Positions 1 to 12,900 of a stretch of 64,000 bases of DNA are shown here, piece by piece. The notes under the pieces are model-generated. The model was not told the DNA's origin, did no database searches, and was given only the letters and a program-made list of their open reading frames with translations. Source of the DNA: Gavia stellata (Eukaryota > Chordata > Aves > Gaviiformes > Gaviidae); assembly GCF_030936135.1 (NCBI RefSeq), contig NC_082606.1:5279255-5343254 (forward strand). Reading direction: 5' to 3'. Position 1 is the stretch's first letter. Each line of letters begins with the position of its first letter. The position numbers and the translations under genes are program-made.

Positions 1-3000
1 ACCTGGCACTCCAAGAACAATTAATTGAATATTATTTTTAAAGGATCGCCCATCCCCGTACGTGGCAGAGGGAATGGCTTAACCACTTCCTCAGTTCAAG
101 TACACTTACCAGTGCTATTCTGGATAATTACTTGCAAACAGTATTTAAGAGACAGGCGGTTGCCTTTTCCCTGTATTTTATTGGTTCAGAGCATAAAGGT
201 GAATTTTACAAAGTCATTGCAAGTCGGGTGAGGCAGCTCAAGCAGTATTTGGCAGCATTAAGACGTTAATCTCATGGACAGAACTTGCTCAGGCTTCTGG
301 GAAAAACTCCGTCCTTCATCTAGAATACATAGCAGAGCTAGTTAGTTGCTATGTTGCCTGGGAAAAAAAAAAAAAGTAACATAACACTAAGGATTTACAA
401 ACAGCCTTGAAAATAAATTAAACATTCAACTTCTCTTTTTTTTTTTTTTTTTTAAAAAAAACACATTATGGACATGTAATTTGCACTTCACTTGCAGTTA
501 GTGGTGTAAGTAAAGACCACACTTTCTTTAGAGATGAGTACGTTGCCAGTAGTCCAGCAAATGTATGGTATGTGGATGAAATAGTACTGGAAGCGTCACA
601 AATTGTGAACATAAGCAGTGGAGAAAGGTGCCAGCTGGGCAGTTCTGCAGCATGCCATTTTCTGTCCCAAGGTAAGTATGTTCACAGTAGCGTCATCTCT
701 TTATGCTGTTGCAAAGGTGTAAAAACAACTCAGAAAGGTTAGTGAGCACAATGGTGACATTTCCCTGAGAAATCAACAACTATTTTGAAACAAAGTCCAT
801 CAATCTAAGAGACCACTGCCTAACACAAGGCCTTAGGGTACCAGTCATAGCTGTGCATCATGGACACTCCTTTGGAGTGGTGGCGTAAGCAGAAAAAGTC
901 ACAACTGCAGAAAGTCGTCTCAATCATCTACTCAAGGAAGGTATTTAAGACTAAATAGGGTGTGACTACAGAATTCTTGTTCACTTTCAAGTCAGTGCAA
1001 TGTATTCAGTAGTAAAGTTCAAGTTACACATGCTTTCCACAACTCATTAAACATATTAATTCCTCACGAGGAAAACGCTCATATTCTGCTCAAAACTTAA
1101 TACATCATTTCGCAAATTGAAGGAACAATAGGTACTGAATATGTGCTCAGAGGAATTTATGTAACATTTGTTCACACCAGAAGCTTAGTGCTGATGTGCT
1201 CTGCTGAGATGGTAAAAAAATTTTTGAAGCAACTACAAAACATCCTAGACCCCTAAAAATCCTCTTCAGTATGCTTTACATACCATTCCATGCCCTTTCT
1301 TTAAACCTCTAGATGGCAAGAATAACATTACACAACACAAAAGCTTCATTTATGTATCTCTTGAAGATTAGAATCTTTCTAAAGAAAAATTATTCTGAAA
1401 TCTTAAGTTATATTGATGACTTCGATACAGTTCAAGAATTCTAAAGAGCTGCTAGTCAACCAAGTTGGAAAAAGAATCATTCAGGAAAAAGGCAGTTTAC
1501 CAGATTACAAAAGCTGGATACATTCTACACGTGTACCAACAACTTGCCTCTGGTCTGCGAGTGTGCACTGTTTGTATAGTAATCACTAGTCTGCAACCAA
1601 AAATAAATTCAGGAACTGTAATAAATCACCATTTTTAAGCAATGTAATTATGCCTGCTATTTCCTTTTAACAAATAGAGAACGCAAATGTATTTAAAATG
1701 TTACTGGGATGCAGATACATGCCACTAACTTCAGTGAGAACTGAAGGACTTGCAGAAGTGATTTTAGGACTGCTGAGCATCTAGAACCAGTTCAGATCAA
1801 GGGAATCTGCAAGATAATGTTTGAACAGCTGGCCCCAAAGCAGCAAACTTGTCTGCCAGAAGCAGGCTGAAAAAACCACAACAAACCAAACTCAACAAAT
1901 AATAAGGTGCGACAAGAATGTAACTCTACCTTTCTGTTGCTTAAGGTAGAAGAGACAATACATCCTTCTAGGTAAATGCAGTTTATTAGATGAACATGTA
2001 AAAAGCATGAACTTTAGAAGCTACTTGTCATCCATGCGTTTCCCATTCCATTCCTTAGGGTGCCCACTTGGGTGTCTCAACCATTAATCCGCTTTTGTCT
2101 TGGGCAGACAAAACCATTCTTTCCTTAGGTTTGCTAATTTTCCTACCAATTGTGAGTTACTGCTAAACCACAATAATTTGAAAGTCAAGAACTATTGCTA
2201 ATATAATAGCCAACAATTAGTTCTGCCAAATCCCTCAGTGTTGAAGGAAGCTGGACAAACAATATTTGCTTTATTAATTCATTATATTTGTGCCTCAGGT
2301 TACTTACGAGTCACCTTTCACATAAACACTGATTTATAACAACAACAAAAAAGAAAATGTTAACAGCTTAAGTGAGTAGATCATTCTTAATCAAATTGGA
2401 GATTGTGTCTCATGTTATCTTTACTGGCATTGCTCAGAAGTTACTTTGGAAGGGTATCTCATGACACTGAATGTCTGGAAAAATGGTTCCTTATGAAGCT
2501 GAAGGTCACTGAAATAATATACTTAGACCTAAGCAATCACTACAGGAACAGAGGATATTTCAGGAGAAATCTGAAGAACAGTCCAGTTTAGGAACAAGCA
2601 AAGCCATACAAAGACCCTTGTGGCTTGCCACTGATGTTAAACAAAGTTTTACAGATGCAACACAGCTGGACTCCTTTCCACAACACATGTATCGAAAATA
2701 GAGTGGAAATGCCAACTGTATAGAAAACTACATGGAATATTTCGTACAAAATTCTCCAAATACTTTTCATTACGTAACTTTTATTTGAGACACACGTTGT
2801 AAAAAAGTTCACATGGAATAATAAAACCATTGGAGTGTGAAGGTTTCCTTTAGGGATTGGGTTTGGGTTTTTTGTCTATAAACATCAATACACAAGTAAT
2901 GATGAGGTTTACAAGTTAACCACATGACAAGTTCACTTTTATCTGCAGGAGCTTTTCACATTACGCCTTTATACCAGAGATAAAATGTGCTTAAACACAC

Positions 3001-3049
3001 ACAGTAGAACACTTCTATTTCAAAATTAAGCATTTTCTCAAGGACTATA
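1..3049. other. RAB8B downstream flank or distal 3' UTR
   Basis: AT-rich DNA with no open frame that looks coding. It has a T18A8 run at about 436-461 and further minus-strand AATAAA signals at 1982-1987, 2270-2275 and 177-182, so RAB8B's UTR could extend into it. Nothing else was recognised. Confidence 0.3.
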
Positions 3050-6000
3050 CTTTTTATTCTGAATTTAGTAGCTATAATGGCATTAAAATAACTGTAATTG
3101 AAGTTTTATTTGCAAAAATGTTCGTAAGGCCATAGGAATGCACTAAAATACTTAAATTCACCAGAAACAAGAAAAATCAATGGAAATCCTGCTTTTGTGG
3201 AAGAAAGAAATACAAGTTTTATTTATAAGAATGAGAATGGCATAAGCAGTTCAGTGAATGGAGGTGAAAAAAGACCTATTATCACCTACAGACCAATCCT
3301 TAAGAAGTTTAACATTGCAAGATTTCAGTTACATTAATAGACAACCAAATAACAGATGCATTTTCACAAATAACACATTTATGCATTTTACATATTATTC
3401 ATGTACTTTCAAATCATTACCCATTCACAATATTTTAATGCGATATGTATATTTAAGACTCCTTTATTCACTTGTGAAAATGATCCACCTAATTCACTTG
3501 ACTTCAGCAGACTAGTATGGGAAACACTTTCTGTAAAAAGAACTACAGGTCTGAAAAGTCAATTAGCATTTTTGAGACTGTCCCCCAAATAGAAAAGTGA
3601 GCTGCATTAAGTTTCATGAGTGGTTTAAGCTTTAGCAATAATAGAACTTCCAGACAGTAAGTAAATCAAATATTCTATATACACTCAGCAAAAACTTCTT
3701 GTGCATGTTTTGCTGATCAGAGACTGAAAGCTAAAATTGCAAAGCACTGAGACCAGTTTGGTTTTTGTTTGGCGCTTTTTTTTTAACCATTTAGAAAATA
3801 TTGGTCAAGACATAGTGCACAGACATGGGGCTGAGGGAAAGATTTCCTAAAACTCAATAGCATAAGCAGCATTTTCGTTCAATCGAAATCCACCAAAAAA
3901 TGTCTGCCTTTCCTGAAAGGTTAATGGCCATTTCTGCAACAAAACATAAATACATTTGCTGCTTAATGAATAATAATTATATGACTTTCATTCTAATGGA
4001 CATTAGAACACTAACTAGTTGACTGAGGTATAGTTAAGAGTCCTTCAAAATTTAGATTATATAGTCTTGAGCAAGGTAGCAACAGAGACTGCACAAAACA
4101 ATCATAGTGACATTAGAAAAGCCTGTAGTACCCAGCATCTGATGCGTAGGCAGAACATACCATTTATCATCACCCGCTTGTCTAAAGGAGAATATAGCTA
4201 AAAAAAATTCCCAGTAAAACATACAGCTGATTTGCACACTAAGATACAGCACATTTTTCAGTGTCTGACAAGGCAGACTGTACACAGAAAGAGGTCTATA
4301 CTGACCAAAAGTTAGCACACTGGTAAAGTGCAGCCACTCAGCCATTTAATACTGCTGGAGAAGAGGGGTGGGGGCAAAACAACAAAGAAAGAGAGAGAAA
4401 TCTGCATTTTACCTTATCCATAAGACCACATGAAATTAGAATTCTTCAGTTTCAGCAGGGGACAACAAAATTGCATTAAATTCTTCTACAAATAGAAAAA
4501 GATGAACTTTACATGAACATTAAGCAAAGTGAAATACTTACTGCATTATTTTATCATGCATAAAGTGAATTTCCTATGGTCTTACCTCACATTTATGTAC
4601 AGTTTAGCACAGCTAAATGTAAGAAAATAGCAAGTTTTTTTTCTCCCCCCCATACAGAGCAGATACCCCAATTCGCTGCTGCTTCAAGAAGCACTTCATA
4701 GACTCTACTACTTACAGGCTCTTTCAAAGGGAAGTTCATGGAGACTAATATTGAATGAACATTTAGCCACACAGCAAAGACAGGAAAAACAATACAAAAC
4801 ATTCTGTAAACGGTGCCAAACACAGAACATGTCAGTTTTGGTTTGCAGACAACCCCTGAGATAAAAATCAAAGTATTACGACACCAAATAAGTCAGAGGT
4901 AAATTACTGAAAATAAACAACATTCATAATTGGTGTCACAACACTTTCTGTATAGAAGCACTTTTTTTAACCATACAGAAAACGTAACTGCTTTAGCCTG
5001 TCCGAGAAAAAACATCAAGGGTAGACAACAGAGCAGTTAGGGTTGCTTTGTTTTCTCACTAAACGTTGTTGCCATGAAGATTCTTCTGTTTTAGTGCAGC
5101 AACAGCAGTTTATGAGATTCACCATCTAGTTACAATAACTATTTCTACTGAACTACATGTGGGGACAGGTTGATAACCACTTAAAACTTTACGGAACCAG
5201 CTACTTATGTTAAACCTTTTAAAATCAAGTCTTTAAATCTAACGCTATTGGCCCATTCACTTTCAAAATATTTACAACAGACCCACAGATGACAAATTCC
5301 ATACCTGACACCACAAAATGAAGCTGTTACCTGTGGTAACAACCAACTCGCTGTTTACAACTCTAGACAATGTAGTGAAGCAAAAGCAAGCACGTCAGAC
5401 ATTAACTTTGACGATGACAGAATGCACCTATCCCCTAGTAACAAACGTGCTGGACACAAACCTTGTAGTTAAAGCTTACAATGGTCCAAGTTTGGCACAT
5501 CAACAGAACTAAAGCACCTGTTGTAATTGCTCATTGAGGAAATTTTTCAGAAGACAATAAAAAAGTAGTAGAACAAAGGCTAGGTTATACAATGCTCAGT
5601 TGAGTAAAAAAGGCAACTACGTTTCAACTCTGCTTCTAACAGTCTAGGTCACTGTACCAGATGAAAAAAATAACTGCTTGAGCAGACCAAAGCGGGCTTC
5701 ACACATTCAGCATTAACTGCATAACTAGTAGTACACTATAGCCCTAACACGACCATTTCCTTAGTGCCAGAACTTGCTAAACTTTAGCAACTGCACAGGA
5801 AGCTAGTTTTTGGACACCTCTGTTGTCAAGGGTCGATGCTTACAGACATTAACGCACTACCCTTAGAATTACAGTAGAAATGGAAGTCACCTTTAGAAGC
5901 AGCCATTTCTGAACAAATTAATCCACAAAGAGGTTACTCAAAACTCATGCATTCAGCTTCCACAAGCCACTTAAGTGATAGTGATGAGGCCAATTTGTGA

Positions 6001-6838
6001 CGATGATTTCAGCTCCAGAGTGTACTTCCTCATCAGAAACAAAAAAAAGGTGCAGACAGTTTGAGCTAACAAAGGGACTTAAGTGAGGAAAGACGCTGTG
6101 TTTATTCAAATAACTGAAAGGTGCATCTGTGAATCAGACAGTGACTGGCAATTCAGAACACAACTTTGCTAAGTCTGGTAAAGAAAGAAAAGCAACATAC
6201 TACATTCAGAATAGAAGCCACAGCTTCTGCATGAACAGATTTGTGCATATAAGAGACAAAACCCATACAAATTGTTAAATGCCAATTGTTACAGTAATTC
6301 TCATCACTAGAGTGTCAACATCCATACTGCAGTCATGGCCACAAATATACAGCGTATAAAATAATGGAAGCAAGACGTAATTTTTCCCCTAGCTCTTCTG
6401 CTTGAAAATAAATTTGTTTAAAAACAGAAAGAAAAACCTGCACAAATCTGTTAAGAATCTTACTAACAAGTCAAACTGTGCAAATACAAATGTAAGATTG
6501 TGCTGTAACAGGCAGTAAGAGGCCAATATGGATGTGCAAAGTTAAAAGAAACATAGCAGCTTTTGCAACAGGCAATAAAACAGAAAGTAAAAAAGGAAAA
6601 CAAGTTAACTCTTGCATTTGTGTCTCCACTTCATAGCTTCCATATCTGAGAAAGAAGAGCCTGACAGGTCAATAGGCTTAGTGAGCAAAATCCACTTGGT
6701 ATTTTGTGTATCGCAGTCTACGTTCAATGGAGCTCTCAGCAGCAGCTTGGTGGTATTATTTCTGAGGCTTTGTGACCCTGTGCTTTCAAAGAAGCAGAAA
6801 AGGTTCTAAGTGTGCTGCAGTCTATCGTTAGAAGTTCA
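3050..6838 (-). other. RAB8B: Probable RAB8B 3' UTR
   Basis: AT-rich sequence directly downstream of the RAB8B stop with no supportable gene on either strand. Minus-strand AATAAA signals (TTTATT on the plus strand) lie at 6101-6106 and then cluster at 3218-3223, 3105-3110 and 3053-3058. More follow at 2780-2785, 2270-2275 and 1982-1987. Rab8B transcripts usually have a UTR of several kb, so I place the main end provisionally near 3.05 kb. The real end, or several alternative ends, needs RNA data. Confidence 0.4.
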
Positions 6839-6931
6839 TCAAAGTAGCGTGCATCGAAAGAAGCTGCTCTTCTTAGATCGATTCTCTGTTATTTTTACAG
6901 GCCCACCTGCCCCTGATGAACTGTTGTCATT
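6839..6931 (-). CDS. RAB8B: RAB8B coding exon 8 with stop
   Basis: 93 nt coding residues 178-207 plus TGA. This is the variable C-terminal tail: an [10 protein letters not shown] linker, basic residues, and a final CTLL. CxLL boxes are substrates for geranylgeranylation, so Cys204 is the likely membrane anchor. Acceptor TTTCAG|AATGAC. Confidence 0.96.
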   Translation of the reverse strand, partial: NDNSSSGAGGPVKITENRSKKSSFFRCTLL

Positions 6932-9900
6932 CTGAAAGAGAAGAGTATCAACATCATAAAATGCAGAAAAAAATAGGTCTAGCTTTCCTAGTTTCCCTCC
7001 CCACTTCCCCCCTTGCAAAGCAATAACCAGAGCAGATGTTTGTTGCAACTTGAGCTCCTCAACTATCCAGACTGTTAATCACTCAATAAATCTGCCTAGT
7101 TTTAAAAAAATATTTATCCAACAATCCCGATCTCGAGCATTAGCTGAAGAAGTGACTACGTAATTGGACGTTTAATAAAGCAAGGATCACAGTGTTACAT
7201 TTCAAAAGAACACATCAGTTTCAGGCTGCCTGTTCATGCAAAATAAAGAACAATTACACACTGATGTGTAATAAAGTGTGATAAAGCACTGTTTGCTCAA
7301 ATTTGATCTAGCATCCATTGTAATCCCCAGGAGTTTTTTGGTAGGGCTACTACTCAGTCAATTATAGCAGTCATTTCAACGTATCTAGTTTGTGTGCCAA
7401 CTGGAAATACAAACCATTTTTCTGTTGAGCTTTGTCATAATGTCCCGTGCAAGTGTGAAAAATGCCTGGTGAGGAACAGAAATAATTAAAAAGAGAGAGT
7501 TAGTCACAAGACACATTATTCTGTAGGCTACTGCTAGCACTTTGAGTTGCAAGGCACTCCAAGTACAATACATGTTTACTTAAAACTGCAATAAGCATGC
7601 TTTAGAAGAAGAAACTATTTATTTTTAGTCTCTATCCCTCCAATCTTTGAAGCAAGTTGACTTTCCCATCGCATACCTCTTGGGCCAAAAAAAAAAAAAT
7701 CTGCTGAAGAGAGGGCTGCATACACTAATACTTTTTTTTTTTTTGCCAAACTGTACCGTGCATGAGAACTAGAAACCCACAGAGAGGTTTGAGGATGGCA
7801 TGCCTGGGAATTCACATTAAGGTTAGCTTGCTTTCTATCCTCCAGAATTTTTGCTCCTGGGCTATCTATAATGTTATTTACGCTTCCAACATCCCTATTT
7901 AAAAAAAAAACCAAACAAAAAAATCACTCTGACAAATCTCAGCATCTCAGACTTCAATGTATGAAGCAGCAACGAAACTTCTGTAGCAGAAAAATTCTGC
8001 AATTCTCCAGAATCATATATCCAAAGACAGACATTTGTTTAATACAAATAAACCACAACAAATAAATAAAATTCATTCTCTTCTGATCACAAGAATATCA
8101 CAATTGTGTTGTTTCCCACAAGTTAAGCATTTGGTGGAAAGAAGACTAAATCATTACTTCCCAAATGTCTATACCAGCTGCATTTTTTAATGCTTTCTTC
8201 ACTATTCATGTGGCAACTTAAAAAAAAAATATTCAGATAGCTAAGTCATTTGGAGTAAGCACAAACTGATGTTGTACATTTAATGACCTACAAGAGTTAA
8301 AATGAAAATGCAGGGCATGTCATGAAAGAGCAAGTCAACCAGCTGGAGGAACTAATGAATAAGATAGGTACTTTTTATTGGGAGACTATTGTTATCCACC
8401 ATTGGTATTAGCTGCCAATGTTCACACTTCCATTGTCTGCTGTAGTAATCATAATGACACTGTGAAAATCAGGTCAAGCACTATTCCAGATGCAGCACAA
8501 TGCAAATAAGTCCATTCTAACTATATTGTATAACAATCATCTTGTGATCAGAAAAAACGCTTGGCTGGCATGGCATCAGTCATGTTATTTTAAAGTAACA
8601 ATCTCTTTAGTTTCTAGTTAATTTGTTAGCTGCATGATCTGAATTAAGTACGTGTGTGGAGGACTTTTAAAAGGTATCCCATCAATACACATGGAAAAGC
8701 TTTTAGATCATTAGGTACAGGAACAACATTTAAGAACAAATCTGCCTTATCTGAATGAACGAATCTTAATGTAACTGCCTTTTGATATCATATTATTTTG
8801 TTGTCCACGCTTTTCATAGGGTTAAGATCCTCCCCCCACCCTCCCTGGGATGACAAGAGATTCATCGTAGGACAGACTGGAGTTGAGCCACTCTTCCTTC
8901 CGATTTTATTTCCTTATGCTCTCATAAATAGGGATCTTGTGTTTTTAGCACAAAATTTATTTGCAGGAAAACAGATTGCAAGTTTATGGATAGAGTATTA
9001 TAAGCCTCCTTCCTCCTCTAGCATCAGCTTATGACAGTCTATGCTGATGTTCCAAGCTAACATATAAACCTTCTGTCTCACCTGCATAGCACATATTTAG
9101 TAGTAAACTGAAGGCTCCTTGACACAGTAGCATGTTATTCTGAAAGTAAATAATCTTGAATCCAATTTCCTGCACAAAGCATTGTTCTAAAATTACACCT
9201 GTTCGCTGTCCAAAAGCACTTGCAATTTAAGTAGCAAGGCACAGACGTCTAAAGCAACTGTTTGCTACAATAATAATAAACCACTCTGTTAACACCCATT
9301 TAAAAAACAATTCCAGACATTACCAGAAAACAAGAAATGCTGGATTTTGCAGTAACTCTCTAAATATAACAAGATTTGTGACCCAGGAGCACAGTTGGGA
9401 CTTCAGGTCCCAGATCAGGTCAGAAAGCCCAGAAGATCATGAAACATGCCTCCACAGCAGTAGTTCAAGTGTAACACCCATCTCTTACCTCTTCCACATT
9501 TATGCTGGATTTTGCACTTGTCTCCAAAAATTTGATTCCATAATCAATTGCTAACTGGAAGAGAGGTTAAAAAGTTTTTCAGTGTTTTTGAAGTTCCTTT
9601 GTAAAAGGAATGTTTCACATAGGTTCATAATAAAATAGATGCTGTATGCTGCAGCAAGCTTTAAAAACAAAACCAAACAAGCTTTGTTTCTGCAAAAACA
9701 TTCAAGTTACTGGACAGTTAGACAAAATATTAGAACAGGCCATACCCTCATGTAAATTCAAAACTAACAAAGAGATTAATTGCTCACAAAAAGACTTATT
9801 TAGGACCTAAAAGAACATTAGGATAGAATCTTCATTGATACTGATTTATGGACCAGATGACTACATACAATCATCCCATAAGTTGTGTTACTAGCAACTA

Positions 9901-12900
9901 CACTGTATTACCTGTGTACATGATAGATTACACAGTATTCTTACTTGCTTGTTTGTTCTGCAGAACAACTAATTACTCAAGCTTTAATAACAGTACTTAT
10001 GAGAAGAGCAAGTAACTAGCATGGTGAGTTGAGTACAACATGATCAAACTGCATACAAAGCTTTATACTGAGCTTTAGAATGCTTCATGCCATAGCAAAG
10101 GTCAACATTCTTTACAGGATCTTCCCCTCAAGACAATAGTACCATTAAGTTTATTCAAAATTGAGGACAGTCAAGTCCTATTTATAAATAAAAAACCCAA
10201 ACCTGGCATCCTATAATATATAAAAGTTTCTGAAACAAGAGGTTTGAGGCCCATTATCTCTCATATACCTAAAACATACCAAATATCCAGCAGCCAAAAT
10301 CCTAAGAAAAGTAGGCTTCTAAATAAGGTAAGTCACCAAAGCCTACCTTCTCCCCTTTTTCTTTTGAGACTTGTCTTTTTTCATTCATATCACATTTGTT
10401 ACCCAGGATCATTCTTTCTACATCTGAAGAGGCATGCTGAAAGAAGAAAAAGTAATCTCTCAGAAACAAAGTGCATCATTATTTAAAAGACACTTTTGTG
10501 TCAACCTCACCCACAAATGAATATTTTATTTTTAAAAAGTTGTCTAATGTGAAGGCATTAGTGAGAAAGAAACTGACTTTTGAAACAGGCAATTTAATAT
10601 TTAAATATTAAAATAGGTTGGAATAAGTACTCCTAGATTAAATTTGCCAGAGTATTATTACAGATCAAATAAAGTACCATGAGCCCTGTACCAGGCTGCA
10701 CACATGCACACACATTTGGCTATTCTGGAAATGTAACAGTACACACTTCTAAGTGGTGCACGGACATCTGGGGTATTTGGTTGGAGTTTCATTATGCAAT
10801 ACATTTGCATTTTTAAAATAGATTATTACAAAAGACTTAAGTAATAATCACTTCAGCAAGAGAACTTTAACAAGAGAACCTTGCTAGCCCAGTCACTAGT
10901 GGACCAAATTGGTCACTAATACAGGAAATTTGCTTAAGAGCCAAAGAACAATACTAAGAAAATCCCGTGGATTTTATGTTTAAGGAAAAAAAACCCCACC
11001 AAACAGTAAGATCCTGTAACCTAACTACAGTTTCACTAAAATTAAGGTTTCACCTCTAACTTCATAATGACCTATCCCTACTTGACACCACGTCCCATTA
11101 AATAACTTACAATAAGTCAGCAGGCAGAAAGGAAGCTTACCCAAGACCAAATGAAAAGGTCAAAAATCTCTCATCAGACAAACACACAACACAGTAACAA
11201 CTGAAATTACACAGATCTGTCATCATTCCAGTGAAAGGTAGACACCCTAAGATCTTGCTCCTTCCCATTCCTTAGACACACCCAAAAGCAAAAAAGAATA
11301 ATAGAAGTCACACAGTAAGAGCAGCTTTGAAACACTTTATGCTTACTTTTTAAACTGAAGTTTTCTACCTTCAGTCCCTAGATGAATAAGGTAATATTCT
11401 CCCCATTAATAACCACTGTTGCGTTCACTCACTGCACAGCCTAACTTGGCCATATATGTTGGCTACTATAATGAAAGTGAATAATTACTTGATTATTATT
11501 TGTCTTGGGGAAATCGTAAGACAGAACAATTAAGAAGCACTCTCCAAAGCACCTACCTCCTCTATGTTTCTTATCCAGTTTTTTATGTTGTCAAAAGACT
11601 TTTCATTTGTGATGTCATACACCAGCATAATTCCCTAAATAAAATTAAGAAAATCTAGTTAGATGAGCTAGGACTACTGGCTGACTTTTGATGTATGCTG
11701 TTGGTTTGACTATACTTGCAAGAAATTCAACATACAACTTATGTACCTACAATCCTTTCTCAAAGCATTATCCATTACTGAGAACTTACCCAAAATATTA
11801 CTATTTAACATCTTTTGCCGCTGTTAGAGGTCAATCACACCACCTATATGAAGTTTTAAGTTATTAGCCTATAGTCAGGAAAAGTTTAGAAATTCTACTA
11901 CAACAGCAACCAGGACTCTATTGTTAAAGTCAAGTTTAGAAGCAGCAGTTTTCAGCAGTCAAAGATGACAAACCTGTGAGAGCCAATCTGCTGGGGCCAG
12001 TAGATACTTACAGCAAAGCTGACTTTAGGTGCTCTTCCAGAAGCCTTAGCTCTTTCAGACAGTTATGTACACTTACTAGCGTGGGCTCTCAACAATTAGC
12101 AAAGCATGGGAAACCACACAGCAGCTGCATTAAGGACAGATTGCCAGCTTCACCTCCATTCCTCATTGCCTTTCCAATCATTCCTCATAGGACAAAGAGA
12201 AGTCCTTAGCCATGGACTGGGAGTTGGGGAGAAGACCATGTCACTGCCAAACCTTTTTAAGTACTAGAAAGCTCTAACACAGCCACAACCATTACTATTT
12301 CTCCCCACCTGTATTCTGTAACAGTGGAATTATTTGGACCCACAGCCAGCCTATGAATGGAATGGATCTGTTCATACAAGGCGATAACAACACGTAGTAG
12401 CAGCGTAGCTAGTAATCAGCACGTTGACATTAACTTTGTCCCAACATAAAGCATCTCAAATCATAGCATTAAGAACCATTACAAGCAGTTAGAGCCTGCA
12501 CTCTTTGTGGTACAAGTCAGTTATTTGACTTCAAGTCATTCTTAATGGAGGAAAAAGTTAAAGTTACAAAGCTTTTGTAGGTGGCTGTATTTCTAGCCCA
12601 GATTTTGCATTCTCTACTGGCTGAAGGAAAAACAATTCAGTCAAATACACTTTTAATATAAAATCATTCATTACCTATTTTTCAAACATTTCAACTGTTT
12701 AAAGGGGTTGACTGCATTAAGAAAACCTTGTCTGATTAAAGCTTGGCAACTTAGCTTGTTACTATAACCTGCGTAATTTTTAATTATATTAAAAAAGACA
12801 ATAAGGCTTGAATATTCATCACAAAAACAGGACTAGACAAAGTACCAGCAGGTTTAAAAAATGAAAAACAAAAAAACACAAAACAAAAAAACCTCAACCA

